Below, one piece after another: positions 47,101 to 57,900 of a stretch of DNA of 64,000 nt. Both the position numbers and the translations under genes were made by a program. The DNA lies in the NCBI RefSeq assembly GCF_022581195.2, contig NC_061461.1, forward strand, positions 6,200,001-6,264,000. Direction: 5' to 3'. The notes below the pieces were generated by a model. That model ran no database searches. It saw only the letters and a program-made list of their open reading frames with translations, and had not been told where the DNA came from. Source of the DNA: Helicoverpa zea. Its lineage: Eukaryota; Arthropoda; Insecta; Lepidoptera; Noctuidae. Within the stretch, counting starts at the first letter, position 1. Every line of letters starts with the position of its first letter.

Positions 47101-47329
47101 TAGGACCAAATGGAGGCGGACTATTAAGGACAAGGTGTGCGAGTTTGAGAGCCGGCGGAGAGAACAGCTCGACGCTAAGCGAGATGAGCTGAAGGCCCGA
47201 CCACCCGCGGCCATCCAATACACCTATATCGGAGGAGTGCTGACTTGCAGTGAATGTGGACGAACATTCACTGCAAAAATTGGCTTTGTCAGTCACTGGA
47301 GAGCACACCAGCGAAGCTCTCAAAATTAA
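44135..47329 (+). CDS. Endonuclease-reverse transcriptase of the LINE
   Basis: This single 1064-aa ORF makes the retrotransposition enzyme. It nicks target DNA and copies the element's RNA at the nick. Residues 1-255 form an APE-type endonuclease, with N7 in AWNVR, E43 in ALSETHL, Y118 in SVYAPT, D154/N156 in MGDFNS, D223 in LIDFI and D251-H252 in TDHRLV all present. A linker of basic, helical character follows. The RT core includes the SLYKNKG...YRGISLL entry motif, D625 in FVDMEKAFDS, the GVKQGC block (681-686) and YADD at 745-748. The catalytic Asp residues are intact. The thumb/connection region includes RWAGHVSRM, and the protein ends in a C2H2 finger (C1038, C1041, H1054, H1058). There is no stop or frameshift. 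The start follows a 5' UTR without a gag-like ORF. Family match is to CFDP2-like/RTE-like endonuclease-RTs by recall; function from motifs is near certain. Confidence 0.95.
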   Translation: MTFAAWNVRTLLDRESSLCPPRKTALVSRELRRYGVHIAALSETHLADEGERLERLGGYTFFWKGTPSSEPRRSGVEFAISNHIAAKLEEYPIHISDRVTTLRLHLDNGNHLNIISVYAPTLDKDDETKAKFYEEVTQTLSKISQREQILLMGDFNSRVGRDFEAWPKVLGRHGVGNINSNGQLLLSLCAEFELAITNTMFRLPAKYKTTWMHPRSKHWHLIDFIIVRQRDISQVQITRVMRDANAMCSTDHRLVVTKMKLRLYPPRRSHGVKPKCLDLEKFQSLEVRDNYIQAISDAIQLIDVEHGDSVANWHTLSTGLIASASQTLGVKPGRHEDWFDENDKILTKAIQNHRSILRQFRDDQQAERVKQSGAELRRYVREIKDKWWRQKAESMQWLSDTKQLGAFYDEVRKLVGKTSRTRVPLRSHDGTQLLTNKQDVLKGWAEHFNDLLNVGRAVDMSFICSMASLPTVKQLDDPLILREVIVAVQQQQNKKAVGIENVPGELLKYGGAELHETIWKLFAKMWNEERVPDEFRVSRVCSLYKNKGDKSDCNSYRGISLLTSPGKTFARILLNRLMPLSEDILPETQFGFRPNRGTCEAIFSIRQLLEKSREQSQPLFLCFVDMEKAFDSVPRKALWVVLAKLGCTDKFIRMIRLLHDDMRCCVSVQGEDSEFFKVSCGVKQGCVVAPTLFALYFAVVVREALQTLSEGIRICFRTDGGGVFNLNRLKARTRVSHATITEMMYADDLCFVADSPDGLQRLMSTLLQACSRFGLKINVKKTEVMALDTVNSAPVDIRLGDVSLKQVNQFKYLGSTITSRCLLDNEVNSRIGAAAAAFGRLRAKVFRSHDIKLSTKVAVYMAIVLPNLLYASETWCLYREHIRTLDRFHLKCLRDIMCIQWSDHVRNTEVLRRANVSSIEAYLMRRQLRWAGHVSRMSDARVAKRVFYSELETGKRKQGGQRLRYKDVLKRHMKRCDLDPSHWEAMAADRTKWRRTIKDKVCEFESRRREQLDAKRDELKARPPAAIQYTYIGGVLTCSECGRTFTAKIGFVSHWRAHQRSSQN

Positions 47330-47349
47330 GCGCAGATCCAAGTCGCTGT

Positions 47350-47363
47350 GGCCGAAATCGGCC
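47350..47363 (+). other. 3'-terminal hairpin of the LINE
   Basis: GGCCGAAATCGGCC is a six-pair dyad with a two-base loop, about 15 bp before the (at)n tail. The SINE at 18347-18716 has the equivalent AGCCGATAATCGGCT, followed by (c/t)agga as in the LINE. Such 3' stem-loops are the recognition site for reverse transcriptase in stringent-type LINEs; this role is inferred here. Confidence 0.65.
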
Positions 47364-47377
47364 AGGATCAATATATA

Positions 47378-47390
47378 TATTTAAATGCGA
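47378..47390. repeat. Target-site duplication of the full-length LINE (right)
   Basis: TATTTAAATGCGA, the exact partner of 43272-43284, directly after the (at)n tail. Confidence 0.8.
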
Positions 47391-50300
47391 TTCATTAACT
47401 GCATGTGCGCACGTTACGGTTGTAGTATAATCTATATAAATAGTATTCTATTTATAGTAGTTTATAGTTGAATGATTTTCAGTAAGTTCTTGAATATTTT
47501 AATGTAAGTATTGTAAGTAAGCTGAACTTAAGCTGAATTATTTATTAAATTCCCAAATATATCCTCATTAAGTTTAAGCTTAGCAATGTTCAGTGTGGGA
47601 ACGCGATAAGATCTGTGAGGAAATATGTTAATTGAAATACGATACTGTGCTAATTCGGGTAAATATTATGATTGCGAATTTGTCTCAGCCTTCAAATTCT
47701 GAAATAGGTTCATATCGTGAGAATATTAGCTCCATAATAGCTAAATTGTTAGCTGTCTAATGTACCAAATGCAGGCCCAGGTGGCAGGTATCCGATGTCA
47801 GATGTCTTGCTCGCCATAAACAATTATATATTACATTGAGACAATTCAGCATTGCAAGGCAATCACACCGACATCAACTAAATATGTACTACGATTCGAG
47901 CGGCAACATGGCGCCTTACATTAACACTCAAGTTTTTTTCTAGCAGGTACGACTATGATTCACAAACTAGTCTGGTCAAAATAAATAACAAAACATCAAT
48001 CCTATTTCGTTCCGTACTCTAAAATCTTATACTTAATTAATTAAATTTCAATATGGCATTGAATTAATACTCCTTGTCGACTCATTTTCTCTCTGACTCA
48101 TTATGGCGTCCACCTACATGATATTTTTTCAGAGGTCTACCTACTGCTTTAGGCCGATGTAGGTATTTTTCTGTTTTCGAAAAGGTTAACGGTTATTGGT
48201 ATTGCTATTTAAAAAAAGTTTAAATCGGATTTAATTATTTCTGGGTACTATTAAAAATAAAATAAAAACTGCGATGAAGTGGGAGAATCTGAAATTGTAA
48301 AAATATTGTGTCGTCTATATTTAAATGTCTGGCTACATCTTACACCCAATACAGTACAAAGGGTTTTAGAGGTGCCTTTGATAGGAGAAATATTGTAAAA
48401 ATAAAAATCTTTTCGACCTTTGTGTTTTTTTACCTACAATGTTTATTGTGTTGAAGTAGGTCGATCTCAGGACTCATGTTACTCTAGTTACTATTTGGAG
48501 ACTATCAAAAATATTCCAGTGGGCTAGAGGAAAAAAACATGATCTTGAATTTTTTCTGTCACCTTGCTTTAAAATCTATCTTGTTTTACAATAAATTGTG
48601 CCTTGATATTAATGCAGAAAGAAACAAGATATGATACGAATGTATAACGTGATAATTTCAGGTAAATGTTGATACAATATTTGTTCGTGATCGGGCCGGT
48701 CCATTGATGTCGCTAATTAATTGAGTACACCACCGAGTGTGGCGGTACATCGCTCTGATTTATATCCCCACAAACTGTACCGGAGCTGCACTTGGCGAAC
48801 ATCATTCATTACTTTTAATTATTGTTTGTTGATACTCTATCCCGTCCCGAGGTTCATTTTTTAATGGCTTTAAGATCATTCGATAATCGGAAGTTTAGGC
48901 GAAAGTCTCACGACAAACAAATAAATTAGCTCCACCGTAATCATAGACTATATTAAATAGGTGCAATAGACAATAAAAATCATTAAAGCTATTTAATCTT
49001 GTGAACATAAGTTACACCTAGAAAGGTGTTCCTACTATTATTCTTAATAGTTTATGGTAACAATCAGTCGCTTGACATATTTATTATTCGCGAACTGGTT
49101 TTGCTCATATTGATCCGTACAGGAACACGACAAGAGCTTTTAACTGACGGCACAGGAAGTTAATATTCATTAAACATCCCAATGTTAAACCTCCAAGCGT
49201 ACATTGTTGATGAACTTTCATTTTATTCAATTCGTAAAAGGCGCAAGTGTTATAAATAACAATAACTGTAGATAAAAGTTATATGTCGCCTTTTGTAACG
49301 TGGCCTACATAAGAATATGGTGGTACATAACGACAGCTGGGTTTTATGGAATTTAAATAAATAATATTTTCTTTATATCAGCGTGTATTGTTGTGAGACA
49401 GTAACGGTGGCCACACGCGAGGCACTCGTCCGGCGCGCGTCATCGGGACCTCTTTACACTGCACGACTTTGGAACACATTCACAATGAGATTTGCCTTAT
49501 ACGGTCCTTATGATGGCCGCAATTTGATTTCAGTTAAGGCTGTCTTGAGTTAGTTAAGGAAGTTATAAACTCAATCAGGGTATTTGATTAAGTTTTCCAA
49601 CAATAAATTACAGAAGTAAGTAATATCTTGTTTTAGTATTAAATTCTAGTGTCTGTTTTGCCCGAGAAGGATCATGAAATCAATATTTAACTCTTAGCAT
49701 CTTGGAACCAATATTTATACCTGATTGCAAAGGCATCGTCCGTTGTAAAGAGGCTTCGACACTGATCAGCTGAACACAACGACCTACAGCGTTTCATTGT
49801 TCTCTATGTTATTTGTTCTGTGATAAGAGCTACCTACTTCAGTTCCAAATGTATGAACCGGAACACATCATTTATAACGCACTCGGCGAACACCTCCACT
49901 TTGTTAAAAGATTCGATTGTTTTCTGTGCACACAAGTCTATTATTATTCGAAGATCGTTCTTGCTCTTCAAGTGATGAAAAAAATCAACCACATGAGTAT
50001 TTTTTCGTACTTTAACCGTAACTACATAATTGGAGATCTAAAACAGCACAGCTATAGGCAAGTTAGACAAGCACTATGATTACAAACAAAGCCATATAAT
50101 TGGTTCAGTGGTTCTCGAGTTAAAACGTGTTAACCTACAGACAGAATTGCGTTTCGTTTAATAATATGTAAAGATTAACGATTGGGTTGTATGGTCAAAA
50201 ATTGTTTCGTGTCCGCCTAGCCCATGGTAACTGGGGCAACTGCGGACTAATATGGAAACACCATTATCGTTGTAATAGGCTCTGTTGTAGAATGGTGTTA

Positions 50301-50789
50301 GTTCCTAGAATCAATTGCGTCTGCCACTGCCTTTATTGAACATTGGGAATATACTGTATACTGCTATTCACATTATGAATTATATTTATCGAATGATTTC
50401 TCAAGGGATATTATATTACAAGCTGTTCCCAGTGGTTTATCAGACTCATGAAGGAAGAAGTCGCCTGGGTTCTGATGTATAAGCTACGAGTGCGTACTTA
50501 TGTGGCCTCTAATGCCCTCCAATAAAAAGATCTCTTATCTCTATCAACACATCCTTCCAAATTTCTAGGTTTGTAATTGGTAGTATAAGTAGGTAACAGT
50601 GGAAATAATAGCCAAACAAATATTCCAAAATCAAAATGAAATGTAAATGAATCAGAATTTTTGTAGGTTTCAGGCATCTCAAAAGAGCTTACATAGAGAT
50701 GCAGGCTGATACACAGCACATATCGGCATATTACATTCATAATTTAATGAACAATAATCGCCTTATTATTGGTGGCTTATTGCTTGGCA

Positions 50790-51060
50790 GCAATGTGCGG
50801 CGGTCACGACACCAGCGGCCCGGCTGCGCGGGCGCAGCGTGCTCGCTACTAATACGGCTCGTTTGCGCGCGCGCCGGCACGACCAGCGCCATTACCCAAT
50901 AAAATTAATTTCACTTAATGCTCATCGATTATTGAATATAATAATCGTATAGTTCGGTGTTTCGGCGGTTCGTGATGGATCGCCGGCGGAGACCCCCCGC
51001 GCTCGCGCACACGATCTACTGACGAGCGCCGTGCGGCCCGGCTTGCCGATACACACTGTC
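50790..51060. promoter_or_regulatory. Paired GC-rich islands
   Basis: Two CpG-dense patches (gcggcggtcacgacaccagc to gccattaccc, then ttcggcggttcgtgatgg to cggcttgccg) flank an AT-rich core with homeodomain-like attaattt and atcgattattg motifs (about 50897-50948). No ORF of substance and no transposon ends. The arrangement suits a compact enhancer or promoter. Confidence 0.25.
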
Positions 51061-54000
51061 TCTCACAGCAGCCTTTGTTACTTGACGACATTTGCCAACG
51101 ATAACAATACTTACCAGGCAAATATTCGGTTAGCTCCTAAATCTGAAAATATGAAGTTAATGAGTGAATTATAGACGAGTCGCTGTACTGATTTATAACT
51201 CTAGAATTAACGGTAAAGTAATCCGTAGCAAGAAATGTTACCCAATAGATGCAGAGGCTCAAAATAATAATTTTACAAATGTCCTTATTATAACGTAATT
51301 TATGAATCATGCCCAAGTCCTACTCATAATATACAGCGCTGAGAAAACCTTTCCCCAATGTAACTTACATGAAGGATGTTAAACACACAAGCTAACATCG
51401 GCGTTGATAGGGAAGGCAATACATTATAGTTATTAAACATTTTCTTAAGGTAAGTCGTGAATATCAAACACACCAGGAATATACGTATTCAAAATATGTA
51501 TTTCAATAAATCAGCAGTCAGAGCAGCGTGCGTAGCACATTCACTACGAGCACCCGATGAAACGAAATGAATAATTACTGTACAAGGCACAACATAAATA
51601 GAGGTAGATAAAAACGGGTAACGACAGGATAGAATGGTAGCCATCCAACACCGCGCAGGCAGCGGCAGATCGGCGCAGTAATGGCCAGCCTTGTAGCCCA
51701 TCCATAACGAATTTCTTATTCATCGATATTAATACGGGTACATGACAACCGTCCGCCGCTGTACAAATGAGCGAAGCCGCTCACGGCGGATTATATTTAT
51801 GTGAACACACTCTGATCCGCAATTAGTACCGCCAGCAACAAAACTAGTCGTCTTGTAGTTTACAAACAATGCACGTGTCCGCTGATAGACGACTCGACAA
51901 CTTGATATATGATGCTATCGACTACCGACCAGTGTTTTAAAAACCGGAGGTTCGTTTGTAAGTAAATATACATGAGTACCAGTTGAGTTTCTTTTATGGC
52001 ATAAAAACTTGATCTATACACCAATTCCTTTAACAAGTTCAGCTTACACGAAGTATTTTCTCTTGATGTTCCTATTTTCATTAGAATTAGGGCTTCCTTG
52101 CCTGTAACTTTTATTTACATTTTGCAATCGCTATTAATTAATTACATATTACTAAGTTGTGAACTTTAGAAACCTAAAATCATGATACTTGTTAGCGTCC
52201 AGTGTAGAGGCATCTCGTAATCCAACAGGAGCCAAAGGTCCTAATTGTGTTTAATTGAGTATACTTGTAAATTAATAATTCAGCGGTTGCGTCTGACCCT
52301 GCGTTTGATCTCATAATGTACTTACTCGGGAAGACGTATCGACCTCATTAAGAGCCAACACACGGTTTCTTAATAGATATTCGACAGTTTATACTTTTTA
52401 TTTCACTTCACGATGCTCATGTTTTGAAAACGGTCGGCTTGGGTTACCGTTGAATTTTAAATAATTAGATGTTTGCGCAATCCGCATCTAATTAATTTTA
52501 TCTGTCTGATATAATATATTTGTTATACGCACGACCGTGTATCTGATTTCATGTGATTTTGATAATGGTATTTCTATAAGTTACTTAGTGACCTAAAAAT
52601 AGTAGCAAAAAATTGGATCTACAATGGAATATTTTAAGCAAAGTCAGAATATTCGAGTTCATTTTTATTGGATCGTTGTTGTAGGCAGGAATTTTCTGTA
52701 AATATCAAGGCCAATAATTCTTTTCATAGAATTCTAAAGAGACTTTTCCCAATCAGTGTAATGACTTCAGGCCCATCCTTGAAGGTTTGCATAATCTCTG
52801 CAAAGGTTGAATGCTACGCGTGCCTGGCCCACCTAGCGATTGCAAATTGGTAAAGCCATACAAAATAATCAGATTGCCAATTGTAAAGAAATCTATTTCA
52901 AGATTAATTTAAAATGCTTGCTACTACTTAACAATATAATAGCGTAGGAAGAAAAGCGTTCAGTATCTTTTAGCAAATAGATGTTAGGTCTGGTGTATTC
53001 AAATCAAGAGAGTTTTAATAGGTTATAGACAACTGATTCATTAGAAGACAGTTAATGTGCTGGCGTCCCTTATCAGTAACGTTAGAGTTATATGTACCAC
53101 CTTGTCTGCGACAGTATTTAGTTTCACGACTTACGTCTACGTAGTAATGAACTTTCACCAGATGAATATCTAAATATTTAAAACGCGATAAAATATACTT
53201 TTAATGACTACCCTGAATGTATTTTATTAACCACGGGAAGCCGGAGAGCGAGTTCGCTCCAACCTGATACAGATTAGAAAAATTACACATACATACGTTT
53301 TCTTTTATTGCCCTGAGCATTTTTATTTTAGATTTAAATTAATTGAAGGCAAACAAGACGCAGTTTACGAGTCAGGAATATTATAATGTGTCTTGTAACA
53401 TCTTAAATTAAAGCGGCTAATGGAGATTAGTTTAGGGAGTTTTAGCATAATTTAGAGTACGTTAACATTTTGATGTTATTTTTCATAAATTTTATAGCCG
53501 TAGTCGCTCGTAATATTATCTTTCTAATAACTTATCTATTGTATCACCATCTGAGCTGATCTTGAAGTTTTTGTTTTGTTTTGCAGTACCTACCTGCGTG
53601 GTGATGAGTCTTCATGTGGACATTTTTCGATATGAAATGGTGCCAAATAATGTGACGCCGTTCATGATTTATGAATATTACAAGACCATCCAGGCCATTT
53701 TTGATTCGTCGTGGTCATAAATAATTACTCGTGTAAAGATAATATTTTCAGAATTTGACGTTAAACACGTTTGTAATCTGTGTCGCGATGACATTATAAA
53801 TTGTAATCTATATATTTTTTCAATAAATATTCATGAGTGATAGAGGCATTGCGATACATTACAAGAACCATAAGTCAACGAAACGCCGCGCGAGCGTAGG
53901 TCTGGCGCCGGGCGCGATGCGCGCGCGCCTCGAGCTCGTCTTCGGTATATCATCCACGGAAATGTTCCGACCGGCATCTAGCGACATGTCCACACAGTCA

Positions 54001-54234
54001 GGCTTCGGGTTTTTATGGCGCTTTCTTACAGTATTATATTCTGTCTACACATAATTTAACTGTCATAACTATGAAAATATTGTTATAACGGATCATTATT
54101 TTTCATAATGTGGTTAAGTGGCGTGTCGTCATTATCGCACGATTTTTATTTGAGCGTTAAATGTGAGAGGCGTTTAATGAATGTTGTCCTTTGAGATGTT
54201 TTGTAATGATATGTTTATTCAGGTTGTTAATTTG

Positions 54235-54335
54235 TGGTGTAAATGGCGGCGCTACCGTCGGCGCGGCTACCGGCGCGCCCTCTCGTCCGCCTCCGGTCGG
54301 CACGCGCCGCCGCCCACGCCTCTGTGAAACAACCT
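54235..54335. promoter_or_regulatory. GC-rich island
   Basis: CpG-dense patch (atggcggcgctaccgtcgg to cgccgcccacgcc) in AT-rich DNA. Open frames across it on both strands are short and mirror the composition. No TIR or tRNA-like fold was seen. Confidence 0.2.
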
Positions 54336-57300
54336 TACAACACATATTGACACTGCAAATGAAAATCCATTATGTGCTCGCATAATATCCTGTCAAGTTA
54401 TTTTGCATAATTATGTGTGTTAAACGCAGATTACGGCGGTTTGTTGATAATTAAATGCTGTGGTATGGAAAATAAAATTGCTTATTAATTTCATATTTTG
54501 TGAGATATTAATAAACATAAAATCAAATATGATAATCAAGAATTCTTTTTGCTAAAATATTACTATGTACCTTGTAGATAATATGAGGTTTATGGAAACA
54601 GTTTTAACAATAAAAAAATATGGATTGGGACTTAGACTATTTACTTAGATTACTATGGTGGTACCTGTAAGTACCTATGTGATAAGCAGCATACAATATT
54701 TAATTTGTACTTTAAATATTTCCTTATTTTAAAAAGTTTTACATTCAGAATCGTTTTAATTACCAACTTATTTATCTCAACATCTTATCTTAGTCTATAA
54801 ACAGGTTGTGCTAGACATCAAAATTACCTACTGATATTCTGTGATAAGACAGATATTTTGGCTCTAAATAACAGGGTTTTCCTTTTTTTAATAACTTAGC
54901 TTTTATATTAAGTACAGATATCGAATTTTACTGCGTTTTAATGATCGCAATAATGAGTTTAAAGTATTCGAGAGGCACGTGAAACATGTAATTTAATATT
55001 TTATTACGTGATGAAAAACAACTAATTTATTATTAACAGGTACCTTGTTAATGACGTTAGTAAAATTCTCTGAAATATCACCCTGTATGCAATTTAGTTG
55101 ATTAAAAAGTTTTCATCTTGTTTTATTCGAAGTTGGTGGACGTTTAATTTGCGATTATAATTGCATTTATTTAAATGATTACGATATGACAATCGCTATC
55201 ATGTTGTGTTCGTGAAACAGTGGAGTTGCGTTGTGACTATTTATTTTGAAAATATATATATACTTCCTATTTGCTTTTTAAAATTATTGTTATTATAAAA
55301 CATGAACGTATGTCCAAGTTTAGTCATCAGTCCAAAATAAAATTACTTTAATTAATAACATTTCATTTAAACAGATAAAAGGATTAGTAAGTTCAATTTG
55401 ACTAAACTCTGCATTTCAATTCACTCGAATTGCATTCTTAATTTTGTGATCATTCCAAATAAAACAGTTCAATAATAATAAATTAAATTAATAGATCATA
55501 GCGATCAGCTTACCGTGATTGTTAAAATGTGTAAATATGATCCAAATGCTTTTGAAATTTTCACTAATAATATCTAATAAATAACTCCACTACGTTCCTG
55601 TGCTGCGTCCATTAGGCCGAAAGTTGTTCCGTTAAGTCAGTTATGATAATGACTTGCGTCTCCTTAATAAATATGATTGCGGGTACAGTTCTCGAGCTCT
55701 TATAAAAATGAATGTTTGACCCGTGCTCGGGCTCATGAATATTTAATATTTACAAATTATTAATCCAACACTTATCCCTCATGGTTGTATCGCATTCTTG
55801 GCCGATAGTCTGAAGCCGACATTGGGCTTGCGTTATACTGATATCAATGCCGTCACTCTGAAGGCTTTATGAAGATTAGAAAATAGAGTGCCTTCGACAC
55901 TCCATTTGTGGCAACACTCACTTTTCTACCTTCACTGCTTTATTACCTTGAATGATTTAACATAGATGGGTGTTTATATTGCTTGTACTCCTATTTCCCG
56001 AATGGCATTATCTTGTAAGAAAATTGATTCTCCGTCATTTAAGTACATATTTTAAGCATTTTTTAAGTTGATAATGTTCAATACTGCACTCAATTAAAGG
56101 AGTTTTTAATAAAACTATTAATAATTATAACACTACATAGCTATTATATAACAAGAATTATAAGACATAATACAAACATGTGGCAGAAGACACTGTAGAA
56201 CCACTGCAGCCACAATATAGTCTACAAAATATGTCGTAAGTTCGAACTTGATGGACTCTCTACCGGGCGATCGAACTTAAATTTCTTCATTATCTCTAAG
56301 AGAATATTTCTATAATGAACTCAGTCACGCGTACATAAAATTTAAATGTATAAGTAGTTACCTGCTACCGTATTAAAAATATTGATGAAACATATTTTGA
56401 GAAGTCTTTAATTGCTACTAATAATTCAATCCTATGCATTTCAGATAAGCAAAGTCGGTCGGCTTTGGTATTTTAAAAAGGGACGACTTAATTGCCGCTT
56501 CTTATGGAGACGAATAAATCTGTTGTGGCATGTTCGGTGCGCGGCGTCAGCGCGTGCGCATGTTATTAGTTGCGCTCAATTGTACCATTTGTATTACCTC
56601 CACAGTTTTATTTGCCAAGCACAATTTTTAATGCACAGACTCCAAATCGGTTGAACAATACCCATGAGACTTGTTTTTACTGAATAACACAATGAACATG
56701 ATTTATTCCATTTACACACGACTAACGCCGTAGACTCTCGTTATCAATGGGCTTACAAGACAATAATTTAGTTTATGCCATAATAGATGGGAAAAGAATA
56801 GGCTCTGTCGTATTATGGTAAAATGGTTCTTTGTGTCGGGCGCGGCGCGGGCGCAAGGTAGTTCGACTGTCAGACTGACAGCGGTCGAGGCTTTGTTTGT
56901 GGGGAGATCGAAGCGTCCGCGTCGCATCGTCTCGTCTCTCGTCAACCTGTAGTCATCCCTATCGACTGAGCGACCGACCGACGGCCCGATTGTTCCATCG
57001 ACTTAACATATCAATTATGTAGAACACAAAGCTAGATAAGCGCCTGAGCGACGTGAATAAAATAATTAACTGATTGGTGTTTGTATAATTCATCAAGTGG
57101 ACGTGCGTCGTGATCGTTGGGCCACTTAGTGGCGAGTTATCAGATACCCCTGGTCACTATCTTAGCCGTGGTTCACAATGGAGCTGTAAATGCACTCCGC
57201 CATTGTATGAGCCTTTTGAGAACGTTTATCTGGTCATGTCGATATAGAGAGTATTATGACGGCCGCCTCAGTAGAGATGCTGTCGCTAACTGGACACACG

Positions 57301-57639
57301 ATATTATTTGTGTGTCTTTATTTCATAGATCTGAGGTACATTGAGCTCGCTTTGAAGAAACATAAAAAAGAAAAACCGTAAAACTCATCTAATCTAAATT
57401 GTGAAATCTATCAGTATTGCTCCATAAGCTCCATGAAAGTAGTAAAACAAGGCCTTCAATTATTTTGAACGGTCTTAAAGCGGGTACTCTTAGGTATGTA
57501 CTGACGAATTTCATTTAGATGCCGGCTGTTCGGTGCAGCATTTGTTTAATGTTATTGTACGGGCGATGTGTCCCTGCGGCGCTGCAGCAGTACTAGCGCC
57601 ATCATTTATGTCGACTGACGGAAATTAAAGAGAAAGGAA

Positions 57640-57900
57640 TAAAAATGTCCCGGCTAATGACGGCCGCGGACCTCTTGCGGCGTATGTGTAATAATTCGCC
57701 TCGGGGACGCGCCGCGCCCGGCCTCGACTAAATAATTTTAATTACATGTTATTGATAAATATTCTCTCCCGAAGCGCTCGGATCTGTCGATAACGCCGTA
57801 CAATTAGGCGGTGAACTTTGACTCTACGATTTGTTGTGGGAACGGCGAAATTGGATCCCCGAGGCGTGGAAACGCAGCCGCGCCGAACGCGCTCCACTTT
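57640..57900. promoter_or_regulatory. GC-rich island pair
   Basis: CpG-rich patches (gtcccggctaatgacggccgc to cggcctcgac, and gatccccgaggcgtgg to gcgctccac) surround an AT-rich core. Function unknown; possibly a regulatory module. Confidence 0.2.

Larger units (their letters stand above)
43285..47377 (+). mobile_element. Full-length APE-type LINE (non-LTR retrotransposon)
   Basis: A 4.1-kb element bounded by a 10-13-bp TSD. It has a GC-rich 5' UTR of about 850 bp, a single uninterrupted 1064-codon ORF (44135-47329), and a 3' UTR of about 50 bp. The 3' UTR has the hairpin GGCCGAAATCGGCC (47350-47363) and a short (at)n tail. One ORF with an APE endonuclease at the N-terminus, no ORF1/gag and a microsatellite-like tail recalls RTE-like elements. 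The C-terminal C2H2 finger recalls the related endonuclease-RTs annotated as craniofacial development protein 2-like. The clade needs a phylogeny. Its intact ORF and recognisable TSD make it a candidate for recent activity. Confidence 0.9.
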
